Source: Ilumatobacteraceae bacterium
GTDB taxonomy: Bacteria > Actinomycetota > Acidimicrobiia > Acidimicrobiales > Ilumatobacteraceae
Length of the DNA: 5,556 nucleotides
Direction: 5' to 3'
Assembly (NCBI GenBank): GCA_023263465.1
Contig: JALQWV010000093.1
Span: 1 to 5,556 of the forward strand
Positions 1 to 5,556 of the stretch are shown in pieces (within the stretch, counting starts at the first letter, position 1; every line of letters begins with the position of its first letter). The translations under genes and the position numbers were made by a program. A model generated the notes under the pieces. The model saw only the letters and a list, made by a program, of their open reading frames with translations, searched no databases and was not told the DNA's origin.

Positions 1-437
1 TGAATACGCAGTTCTTCTTGTCCACCAACTTCGTAGCGAATGATAAAAGCGTCATTTATGCCGTGATAGTCAATCAAAGGCCAATGTTGCTGAAGCTGTG
101 GCCAGATTCGCATTCCCATGTCGTTCTGCACTGCTTCAAACAAACTTGGGCTAATCGCAGCGAGTGAAATCTCCTGGCCAGGAACAGGGTCGCCCTCATG
201 CGACGTGTAGCCACCGACAAGGTTGGCGGCACGAATAAGCGCTGTGCAAAACTCTGGGGTCCAGCACGACATGGCATACATCTCTGGGGCAACTTCATAG
301 ATGAGAGATGACTCATCGCGAGCATCCTGATACGACAGGATTCGAGCAAGGTCATCGACTTGATGTAGGGGGTGGTTATCCATTGCATCCATGGTGACAC
401 GGAAAAGCACAAAAACGGTTGCACCACTTGCAAACAT
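1..437 (-). CDS. PLOD-like 2-oxoglutarate/Fe(II) dioxygenase, N-terminal part (3' end cut by window)
   Basis: The minus strand is open from the window edge up to an ATG at 437, giving 145 complete codons. Residues about 49-145 resemble the catalytic domain of procollagen-lysine hydroxylases (PLOD) and related prolyl-4-hydroxylase-type enzymes. The matching order is a P-x-x-Y segment followed by an EFC helix (51-64), a PVPGQEISL strand (84-92), a helix ending IWPQLQQHW (111-119), then DAFIIRYEVGG (129-139) and EELRI (141-145). The next, split codon starts with CA and so encodes His or Gln. In the family this is exactly where the iron-binding HxD begins, so the metal and 2-oxoglutarate residues lie outside the window. 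Family members hydroxylate lysine, proline or small-molecule carbons; the bacterial substrate is unknown, and a role in tailoring the polysaccharide is inferred from neighbours only. The start is uncertain: GTG 410, ATG 392 and ATG 383 are in-frame alternatives. A GGAGG lies 16 nt before ATG 437, too far for a good ribosome site, and I see no -10 box. Confidence 0.75.
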   Translation of the reverse strand, partial: MFASGATVFVLFRVTMDAMDNHPLHQVDDLARILSYQDARDESSLIYEVAPEMYAMSCWTPEFCTALIRAANLVGGYTSHEGDPVPGQEISLAAISPSLFEAVQNDMGMRIWPQLQQHWPLIDYHGINDAFIIRYEVGGQEELRI

Positions 438-463
438 GGAAAATCGGCAGAAACCTCCACTGG

Positions 464-469
464 TAGGCT
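464..469 (+). promoter_or_regulatory. Putative -10 box TAGGCT for a (near-)leaderless transcript of the 478 gene
   Basis: TAGGCT fits the TANNNT pattern of actinobacterial sigma-A -10 boxes and ends 8 nt before the ATG at 478. Transcription would therefore begin at or one to two bases before the start codon. No convincing -35 element is visible. The AGG inside the same box could instead act as a weak Shine-Dalgarno about 10 nt from the ATG. The box lies in the roughly 40 bp between the divergent dioxygenase and chain-length genes. Confidence 0.4.
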
Positions 470-477
470 GATTTGCA

Positions 478-1659
478 ATGGGAATCTTGAAACGCGAAGT
501 CGGAGAAGTTGAACTTATTCCAGTAGCCAAGGGAATTATCGCCCGCTGGTGGATTGTGGTAGTCGCAGGGCTACTTGGCACGATTGCGATGTGGTCACAA
601 GAAAGCGACCTCTCAACGACTCCATCAATTACAGCAGTAAGTCGCGTTTATGAGTCTCGAGATGAAACCTCTTTGCTGTCTGTTGTTGGAATAGATCCTG
701 CCACAATCAATCCACTTCCTAGTTTCGACAACCAAATTCTGCAGGTGCAAGAACAAGCCAATCGAGAAAAAATTGCACAAGAAATCGGAACTGACGTAGA
801 AGTAACAATTACTCGCTCCGAGCAGCGTTTTTCTCTTCTGAACACCGCGGAGGGTGATGGAAAAACAAAGTTCACCTTTTTGAGTGTCGGCACACCTACC
901 TATACCTTTAATTGCTCAGATAGCGATGCAGGAACTTGCCATACTGCTATTGACGCTTATGTTGCAGCGTTGTCAAAGGTGCGTAAAGACAGCATCGTTA
1001 CTGGAATGCAGCGAGTCAAATCAATGTTGTCCACCATTGCTCAAGGTGGCTCACTTAGTGCGCAGGAAAAAGTCGCTGGTATTGATGCTGCTCTTCCATT
1101 GATCACTGGTGAACTCGCATTGCTCGCGACAACTGAAGAGCAGTTCGGCGGAACTATCACCAGTGTAAAAAAGAGTACGTACGGATTTGGATTTGTTGCT
1201 GGAGCGCTTATTGGATTTCTTATTGCTCTGCAATTGACCATTATTGACAAGCGTGTTCGATCATTGAGTCAGCTCACAAAGTATGTGGAGCAAGCCGATG
1301 TGCTTGGGCACATCACATCGAAAACAGCATCTCTTCAGCATGTTGCAGCAGCTGTCGTAGCACGCGCTCAGCAGTCTTCGCAATCAATAATTTCTCTCAT
1401 TCCAGCAACAGAATCCGAGGATTCAACGATCATCTCGCAACAGCTCAACGAAATTACTCGTGGTCTCGGCGTGACCATTACTGCGCAGAAGCCAATCGCT
1501 TCATTAAATGCTGAGGATTTAATCGCAGAAGATACGGCTTCTATCGTCATTGCAACAACCAAAAAATCGCGTGCCAATGAAATCACCGACACATGGTTGG
1601 TGCTTCAAAGTGCTCATCGCACTGTGCTTGGCTCAATACTTGTGGATGCTCAGCGCTAA
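478..1659 (+). CDS. Wzz/BY-kinase-like polysaccharide chain-length protein with degenerate kinase domain
   Basis: This 393-residue protein has the two-helix layout of polysaccharide co-polymerases (Wzz family and actinobacterial BY-kinases). TM1 is at about 19-38, an external domain runs about 40-233, TM2 is at about 235-256, and a cytoplasmic tail follows. After TM2, DKRVRSLSQL...ADVLGHI (257-279) matches the linker that leads into BY-kinase domains. The tail then resembles a shortened kinase/ParA fold. SIISLIPATESEDST (303-317) sits where the Walker A loop (GEGKS/T) should be but has no glycine or lysine. SIVIATTKKSRANEI...VLGSILVD (355-390) resembles the last strands of the kinase. There is no C-terminal tyrosine cluster; the only tyrosine after TM2 is Y269. 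The expected role is to set polymer length in the inner membrane, probably without kinase activity. The external domain has just two cysteines, C146 and C154, a possible disulfide. The next gene starts 5 bases after the stop, so the two are probably co-transcribed. The family call is firm; the kinase-dead reading is inference. Confidence 0.8.
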   Translation: MGILKREVGEVELIPVAKGIIARWWIVVVAGLLGTIAMWSQESDLSTTPSITAVSRVYESRDETSLLSVVGIDPATINPLPSFDNQILQVQEQANREKIAQEIGTDVEVTITRSEQRFSLLNTAEGDGKTKFTFLSVGTPTYTFNCSDSDAGTCHTAIDAYVAALSKVRKDSIVTGMQRVKSMLSTIAQGGSLSAQEKVAGIDAALPLITGELALLATTEEQFGGTITSVKKSTYGFGFVAGALIGFLIALQLTIIDKRVRSLSQLTKYVEQADVLGHITSKTASLQHVAAAVVARAQQSSQSIISLIPATESEDSTIISQQLNEITRGLGVTITAQKPIASLNAEDLIAEDTASIVIATTKKSRANEITDTWLVLQSAHRTVLGSILVDAQR

Positions 1660-1664
1660 TTGCA

Positions 1665-3503
1665 ATGGGCGTAGCCAACCCGCAAACTCGTCGATTGGTA
1701 GATCGGCTAACTAATTCCAAGCGCTTCGTTGTGCTGAGTTCAATTCTGCAATTTTTGATTGATATGGCCATTTGGTCGATCACCGCAATCGCTGCTTCAT
1801 ATGCGCGCTTTGAATACCAAGGTCATCATGACCCATTTGGTGCAACCAAAAGCTCTGTGATCCGCGTAATTCCCATTGTCTTAGTTGTTCATGCGCTAGT
1901 TGGCTACATCGTTGGCATATATCGTCGCCGGTGGAGATACGGCAGTTTTGATGAAGTTGGTGGTCTTGTCCTGGCCACTCTCATTACCACTTCAATACTC
2001 TTCGTATTGCGATTTTTTGATCAGTCACTCAACCCATTCCCTCGTAGCGTCATTCTGATTTCTGGTTTTGCTGGATTATGTTTTGTTGCAGCAAGTCGCT
2101 ATACATGGCGATTGATTCGCGAACAGTTACGACGCCCAACGGAACAAACTGCAGCAAAAATATTGGTATACGGAGCTGGAGAAGGTGGAATCCAAATGGT
2201 AAACACCTTGCTACGAAATCCACAGTCGCCATATCTGCCTGTGGGTTTCCTAGACGACAATCCAGATACTCATCGGCTCAGCATTTCTGGAGTTCCAGTG
2301 CTTGGTGGACGAGACCAGTTATCCCTGGCGCGTACGCAAACTGGTGCGACAACATTATTGATTGCAATTCCCTCAGCAGACAGCGCTTTAATTGGGGATA
2401 TCAGTGCACGTGCGCGTGAACTTTCCATGGATGTGAAAGTGCTTCCAGCTGTCCAGAACTTGAACGAGCGCCCGCTCGATACCAGCGACATTCGTGATCT
2501 CACCGATGAAGACTTGCTTGGTCGTCGAAAAGTTGTCATTGACCTTCAGCAAATATCTGACTACCTCGTAAATCGTCGAGTACTGGTTACTGGAGCAGGT
2601 GGAAGTATCGGGAGCGAGCTTTGTCGTCAATTAGCTCGATTCAATCCTGCAGAACTCATCATGCTGGATCGTGACGAAAGTGCACTCCATGAGGTGCAGC
2701 TTTCAATTCATGGGAGAGCCCTGCTTGATACCCCACAAACTGTTCTTGCCGACTTGCGTGACGAAGCGACTATCAATCGTATTTTTGACGCTCGCAAACC
2801 TGAAGTGGTTTTTCATGCAGCTGCGCTTAAGCATCTCCCGCTTCTCGAGCGATATCCACTTGAGGCATATCAGACAAACGTTTTAGGAACACTCACCATG
2901 CTCAATGCTGCTCAGAGAACTGGAGTGGGTGTGTTCGTCAATATCTCCACCGATAAGGCCGCTAACCCAATCAGTGTTCTTGGGTACTCAAAGCGCATTG
3001 CAGAGCGTGTAACAGCAGCAGTTGGGGCAACCGCGAAATCTGGCAAATACATGTCGGTTCGCTTTGGCAATGTTCTCGGTTCTCGCGGCAGTGTCCTCAT
3101 GTCATTTCGTGATCAAATTGCAAAAGGTGGTCCACTCACCGTTACCCACCGCGGTGTGACTAGATATTTCATGACTATTTCAGAAGCCGTTCAATTAGTA
3201 ATTCAGGCTGGGGCTATTGGCAGTTCTGGTGAAGCTTTAGTTCTTGACATGGGAACCCCAGTGTCCATCTATGACGTTGCAAAACAACTCGTGGCCAATT
3301 CAGGGAGACCAGTAGATATTGAGATTGTAGGACTTCGTGCTGGTGAAAAAGTTCATGAAGAACTCTTTGGTGAAGGTGAAGAAGATGCTCGACCACGACA
3401 TCCACTTATCTCGCACGTTCCAGTTTCACCAATCGACCTTGGAATACTTCCTCTCAATCCATCCGATGCACGGGAAACGATGTTGCGAATAGTCGCGAGC
3501 TAA
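1665..3503 (+). CDS. Membrane-bound nucleotide-sugar 4,6-dehydratase (WbpM/FlaA1/CapD family)
   Basis: This protein of 612 residues has the normal length of the large, membrane-anchored members. Four TM helices lie at about 20-46, 66-86, 98-117 and 127-147. A first Rossmann-like domain carries GAGEGG (170-175) and FLDDNP (195-200). The catalytic SDR domain starts with RRVLVTGAGGSIG (304-316, NAD(P) binding). Further family motifs are FHAAALKHLPLLE (383-395), NISTDKAANP (426-435) followed by SVLGYSKR (437-444), RFGNVLGSRGSV (466-477) and LRAGEKVHEELF (558-569). Relatives convert UDP-GlcNAc or similar to the 4-keto-6-deoxy sugar, the entry to many deoxy-amino sugars; the exact substrate cannot be read here. 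Large members use a Ser-Met-Lys triad; this protein has S428 and K443 with Leu439 at the Met position. The ATG at 1665 is chosen because it begins 5 nt after the previous stop. An in-frame ATG at 1593 would overlap that gene by 67 nt and add 24 non-family residues. Its stop interlocks with the convergent gene. Confidence 0.93.
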   Translation: MGVANPQTRRLVDRLTNSKRFVVLSSILQFLIDMAIWSITAIAASYARFEYQGHHDPFGATKSSVIRVIPIVLVVHALVGYIVGIYRRRWRYGSFDEVGGLVLATLITTSILFVLRFFDQSLNPFPRSVILISGFAGLCFVAASRYTWRLIREQLRRPTEQTAAKILVYGAGEGGIQMVNTLLRNPQSPYLPVGFLDDNPDTHRLSISGVPVLGGRDQLSLARTQTGATTLLIAIPSADSALIGDISARARELSMDVKVLPAVQNLNERPLDTSDIRDLTDEDLLGRRKVVIDLQQISDYLVNRRVLVTGAGGSIGSELCRQLARFNPAELIMLDRDESALHEVQLSIHGRALLDTPQTVLADLRDEATINRIFDARKPEVVFHAAALKHLPLLERYPLEAYQTNVLGTLTMLNAAQRTGVGVFVNISTDKAANPISVLGYSKRIAERVTAAVGATAKSGKYMSVRFGNVLGSRGSVLMSFRDQIAKGGPLTVTHRGVTRYFMTISEAVQLVIQAGAIGSSGEALVLDMGTPVSIYDVAKQLVANSGRPVDIEIVGLRAGEKVHEELFGEGEEDARPRHPLISHVPVSPIDLGILPLNPSDARETMLRIVAS

Positions 3504-4762
3504 TTGATCTGTTTATCTGGTGCAATAGCCATCACGAGTATCGGCCATAAAAAATAATTCGCAACGATAAATGGTTCAAACAAGGCTGCACTGAGGCAGA
3601 AAAATACAAGCGAGAGACGGAAAATGTCGGACTGTTTAGGTTGAGTAATTTTCACAAATCTATACAGTCCTGCCCATAGATAGGCCACGAATAACAGCCC
3701 CGCCAGAATTCCACCACTTAATAGGACGTCGAAGTATGCACTGTGACTATGGCCGATATTTTCAACTGTCCAATACAAATCAAGGCGCCTAAAAATCTGG
3801 TTAGACCATGAGACCCCTTGACCCCAACCCATCCATGGGCGCTCTAGAAAACCAGTCCACGAAAAGTCCCAAGCAAAAATTCGATCCTGGAGCACTGACT
3901 TAGGCAGAAGTTTTCCATTAACTAATGAATTGAACTTATACAGCACGATCATTGACGCAATAAGTCCGCACGATAGAACTACAACTGCATTTTTCCACCA
4001 CTGTTTACGTTGATCACTTGAAATTATTTGACTACCACTGACAGCAGTTGCTCCAATGATCAGTGCCACAATCGTCGAAAGAATTGATGTGAAAGCCCTC
4101 GTGTGAAACAGCACGATGAGGTTAAACAAAGCAATGTCTGCAACAATCACTCCAATTGCGATACGCCATTGACGAGGAATTCGTTTGAAATGTGGAAATA
4201 CGGCAAACAGAAGCGATAGACACGCGACAGCCGCTACTGGACCAAGAAGATTCGGATTTACATAAACTCCACTCCACTCGCGTAATTCATAAATTGATTC
4301 CGGCCAGTTTCTTGCAATGGCAAATCGAGAAATCAATACTCCCGTTTGTGTTGCTAGAGCAATGATGATCATTTGTTGATTTCGGGTAAAGCTTGTTGCC
4401 AAGTACAGTCCGGTGGTTACACAAAGCAATACCTTCGCGGAATTGCCAATTGCGACAGCACCAAAATCACTCAATGCTGATGTAGCAAACAGCCACACCA
4501 TCAGCACAGCTAGAAAACTTTCTGCTGACTTCCATAACTTCATGTGGCTGACACGTTTACCGAGTAGGAACAAAGCGGGTAGCTGAACTACAACAAAGGT
4601 TGATAGATGAGCTGCTTCAATTGGCAGCGTGGCATTGTTCAGTTGAGCATTTCGCCACAGTGTATAAACAGGTCCAACCGTGAGGAGAAACAGTGCAGTT
4701 GCGCCGTAAAAAATCTCAAGGCACACCAAATATCTGTGCACAGCGATGCGCTTGATCTTCAC
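3500..4762 (-). CDS. O-antigen ligase/polymerase family membrane protein (Wzy/WaaL type)
   Basis: This 420-residue protein is very hydrophobic, with about 12 membrane helices by eye (for example 11-33, 53-69, 106-126, 128-148, 172-190, 200-220, 257-275, 345-367, 380-397, 400-414). The Wzy_C signatures are present: GVYVNPNLLG (165-174), an arginine in FHTRAFTS (R222), and a large external loop (about 276-344). That loop contains RIFAWDFSW (294-302), PWMGWGQG (309-316) and HSHSAYFDVLLSGG (338-351). H340 aligns with the His of the usual HN motif, but the following residue is Ser instead of Asn. Such proteins join lipid-linked repeat units into a polymer or transfer glycan to an acceptor at the outer face of the membrane. 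Ligase and polymerase cannot be separated by sequence; polymerase is favoured because a Wzz-like gene is adjacent. The start is GTG 4762, with an in-frame stop upstream and no ATG nearby; GTG 4741 is an alternative. A -10-like TAGATT lies 7 nt upstream, suggesting leaderless translation. Confidence 0.88.
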   Translation of the reverse strand: MKIKRIAVHRYLVCLEIFYGATALFLLTVGPVYTLWRNAQLNNATLPIEAAHLSTFVVVQLPALFLLGKRVSHMKLWKSAESFLAVLMVWLFATSALSDFGAVAIGNSAKVLLCVTTGLYLATSFTRNQQMIIIALATQTGVLISRFAIARNWPESIYELREWSGVYVNPNLLGPVAAVACLSLLFAVFPHFKRIPRQWRIAIGVIVADIALFNLIVLFHTRAFTSILSTIVALIIGATAVSGSQIISSDQRKQWWKNAVVVLSCGLIASMIVLYKFNSLVNGKLLPKSVLQDRIFAWDFSWTGFLERPWMGWGQGVSWSNQIFRRLDLYWTVENIGHSHSAYFDVLLSGGILAGLLFVAYLWAGLYRFVKITQPKQSDIFRLSLVFFCLSAALFEPFIVANYFLWPILVMAIAPDKQIN

Positions 4763-4769
4763 CTCTACA

Positions 4770-4775
4770 AATCTA
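4770..4775 (-). promoter_or_regulatory. Putative -10 box TAGATT for the polymerase/ligase gene
   Basis: Read on the minus strand, TAGATT (4775 to 4770) fits TANNNT and is followed by 7 nt and then the GTG start at 4762. The predicted transcription start therefore falls on, or next to, the G of the start codon. No clear -35 is visible at 16-18 nt spacing. The TAGAG just before the GTG is too close to work as a Shine-Dalgarno, which also favours a leaderless mRNA. Confidence 0.42.
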
Positions 4776-4793
4776 CATCTCGGCCTATCTCAC

Positions 4794-4799
4794 TATGCT
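4794..4799 (+). promoter_or_regulatory. Putative -10 box TATGCT for the coiled-coil/glycosyltransferase pair
   Basis: TATGCT fits TANNNT and ends 6 nt before the GTG at 4806, so transcription would start at the first base of that codon. It lies 18 bp from the opposing TAGATT box, so the two divergent promoters overlap and would be expected to influence each other. No -35 match is evident. A TGAGG (4800-4804) almost touches the GTG, too near for normal ribosome-site spacing. Confidence 0.42.
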
Positions 4800-4805
4800 T
4801 GAGGT

Positions 4806-5186
4806 GTGTCCATAGGCGAAGACGACCGCGACGAACTGATTAAGGAGTTGCTGGCTGAGGCGCACGGATTGCGCATGAAAAATGAGCAAATCAGTTTGTA
4901 TACCGAGAGCAAAATCGCTGAACTGGTCAAATTGCAACGTGAACTACTCACCATTCGGGATGGGTTCGAAACTGTTGTTGAACAACGAAACGATCTTGAA
5001 AACAAACTGGCGCAGGTAAACACTGAGTTAGAGCACCTTGGAACCATTTATACCGCTATGACCGACCAGCGAGACAGATTGCGTGGGCGAATTGCCGAAG
5101 TGGAAACCTCACGAGCATTTCGAATTGGACAGCGGTTCATACGTTTCGTGCCATTTTTGAAGGAACGCGAGAACCCTGGGCAATGA
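4806..5186 (+). CDS. Small coiled-coil protein with basic amphipathic tail, coupled to a glycosyltransferase
   Basis: This 126-residue soluble protein has no signal peptide or membrane helix. Residues about 8-100 are charged, Leu/Ile-spaced and almost proline- and glycine-poor, as in a long alpha-helical coiled coil (for example DELIKELLAEA at 9-19, LVKLQRELLTIRD at 40-52, RNDLENKLAQVNTELEHL at 61-78). The end, SRAFRIGQRFIRFVPFLKE (102-120), is a basic amphipathic segment. It resembles the S-x-(S/A)-(W/Y/F)-R-(L/I)-G tail often seen after coiled coils in polysaccharide glycosyltransferases and related proteins. The start is GTG 4806, the first possible start after an in-frame TGA at 4800. The stop overlaps the next gene's ATG by 4 bases (ATGA), so the two are translationally coupled. 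A scaffold, length gauge or membrane adaptor for the partner enzyme is inference; the function is not known and no enzymatic motif is present. Confidence 0.75.
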   Translation: MSIGEDDRDELIKELLAEAHGLRMKNEQISLYTESKIAELVKLQRELLTIRDGFETVVEQRNDLENKLAQVNTELEHLGTIYTAMTDQRDRLRGRIAEVETSRAFRIGQRFIRFVPFLKERENPGQ

Positions 5187-5556
5187 AGCAGTACCCCATC
5201 ATTATCAACGTGCGGGATCGCGTAACGCACTTGCAACAGCTTGTTTCATGGCTTGAGGCTCAAGGACAAGAAAACATTTGGCTCTGCGATAATGCCAGCA
5301 CCTATCCACCACTCGTTGAATATCTCAAGTCATCACCACACAATGTTCGATACAACGACATCAATCTTGGCCATCGTGCACCATGGCTCAGTGGACTTGC
5401 ATTTGAACTTGGACTCGACTCACACTTTGTTATAACCGACCCTGATGTTGTACCAAGTGAAGAATGCCCCTCAGATGTTTTTGAACACTTTGAGTGGGCG
5501 TTGAATACTTACCCCGACATCGACAAGGTTGGGTTTTCCTTGCTAATTGACGATAT
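5183..5556 (+). CDS. GT-A fold glycosyltransferase (family 2-like), N-terminal part (3' end cut by window)
   Basis: 124 complete codons are open to the window edge from the ATG at 5183. The protein begins with a GT-A type nucleotide-binding fold: PIIINVRDRV (5-14), a first strand leading to LCDNAST (34-40) with D36 placed to contact the nucleotide, and NLGHRAPW (61-68). It then has FVITDPDVVP (82-91), whose D86-P87-D88 is the DxD metal- and sugar-nucleotide-binding motif. After it, DKVGFSLLIDD (114-124) matches a conserved region of a capsule-associated glycosyltransferase group. The enzyme would transfer a sugar from a nucleotide donor to the growing, lipid-linked repeat unit at the cytoplasmic face. 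Donor and acceptor cannot be told, and the C-terminal acceptor region is missing. It starts within the stop of the coiled-coil gene (ATGA) and shares its transcript. Confidence 0.85.
   Translation, partial: MKQYPIIINVRDRVTHLQQLVSWLEAQGQENIWLCDNASTYPPLVEYLKSSPHNVRYNDINLGHRAPWLSGLAFELGLDSHFVITDPDVVPSEECPSDVFEHFEWALNTYPDIDKVGFSLLIDD

Noticed and set aside
419..477. Three TTGCA copies (419-423, 428-432, 473-477) in and near the divergent spacer, as a possible operator
   Set aside because: Five-base repeats this short are expected by chance, spacing is irregular, and two lie inside the dioxygenase coding sequence.
74..478. 134-codon minus-strand open frame
   Set aside because: The translation is rich in Cys, Arg and Ser with no family pattern. 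The neighbouring minus-strand frame (1-437) gives a clear dioxygenase match, so this is a shadow.
473..482. Identical TTGCAATGGG at the start codons of the chain-length (473-482) and dehydratase (1660-1669) genes
   Set aside because: Ten bases, half of them fixed by ATG plus a Gly codon; there is no mechanism to support a shared element, so I treat it as coincidence.
1593..1664. Upstream ATG extending the dehydratase by 24 residues
   Set aside because: It would lie inside the preceding gene, and the added residues are Cys-rich and unlike the family's N-terminus. ATG 1665 gives the normal start before TM1.
3527..3552. Weak GCC...GGC pairing followed by an A-rich run as a terminator
   Set aside because: The stem is only 3 bp, there is no T-run in the right orientation for the plus strand, and it is inside the polymerase/ligase coding region.
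4795..4815. Six-codon mini-ORF (MLEVCP then stop) overlapping the coiled-coil gene start
   Set aside because: It overlaps the putative -10 box itself, so it would not be on the transcript; it most likely arises by chance.
5241..5435. 64-codon plus-strand open frame rich in His and Ser
   Set aside because: It lies in another frame of the glycosyltransferase, whose own frame carries conserved GT-A motifs; it is a shadow.

Overview
The window is a slice of a surface-polysaccharide (exopolysaccharide, capsule or O-antigen-like) biosynthesis locus. It contains four complete protein genes and one truncated gene at each edge. Coding density is very high and no stretch over 300 bases lacks a gene. 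There are no RNA genes, mobile elements or CRISPR arrays.

Organism: probably an actinobacterium in the broad sense, of moderate GC content (judged by eye, not counted) and with a compact genome. The reasons are the tiny intergenic gaps, several GTG starts, apparently leaderless gene starts (a TANNNT -10 box 6-8 nt before the start codon), a chain-length protein fused to a degenerate tyrosine-kinase-like tail, and an actinobacterial-looking active-site string in the dehydratase. A freshwater or marine lineage would fit, but the sequence does not settle the taxon.

Layout: 1-437 (minus) is the 5' part of a PLOD-like 2-oxoglutarate/Fe(II) dioxygenase. It is divergent, across about 40 bp, from a plus-strand pair. 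The first of the pair (478-1659) is a Wzz/BY-kinase-like membrane protein whose kinase domain has lost its P-loop. Five bases later comes the second (1665-3503), a membrane-bound nucleotide-sugar 4,6-dehydratase of the WbpM/FlaA1/CapD family. The minus-strand gene 3500-4762 converges on it with interlocking stop codons and encodes a Wzy/WaaL-type polymerase or ligase. That gene is divergent, across about 43 bp, from a second plus-strand pair: a small coiled-coil protein (4806-5186) and a GT-A glycosyltransferase (5183 to window end), overlapping as ATGA.

How they fit together (inference): the dehydratase makes a 4-keto-6-deoxy sugar nucleotide, often the first committed step to a deoxy-amino sugar. 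The glycosyltransferase, perhaps with its coiled-coil partner, adds sugars to a lipid-linked repeat unit. The Wzy/WaaL protein polymerises or ligates the units, and the Wzz-like protein sets chain length. The dioxygenase may be a tailoring hydroxylase. No flippase, initiating phosphosugar transferase or export channel is in this window; they would have to lie elsewhere.

Nothing here amounts to a clearly new system. The items most worth a second look are the kinase-dead chain-length protein, the PLOD-like oxygenase beside polysaccharide genes, the back-to-back leaderless promoters, and the separate coiled-coil gene coupled to a glycosyltransferase.
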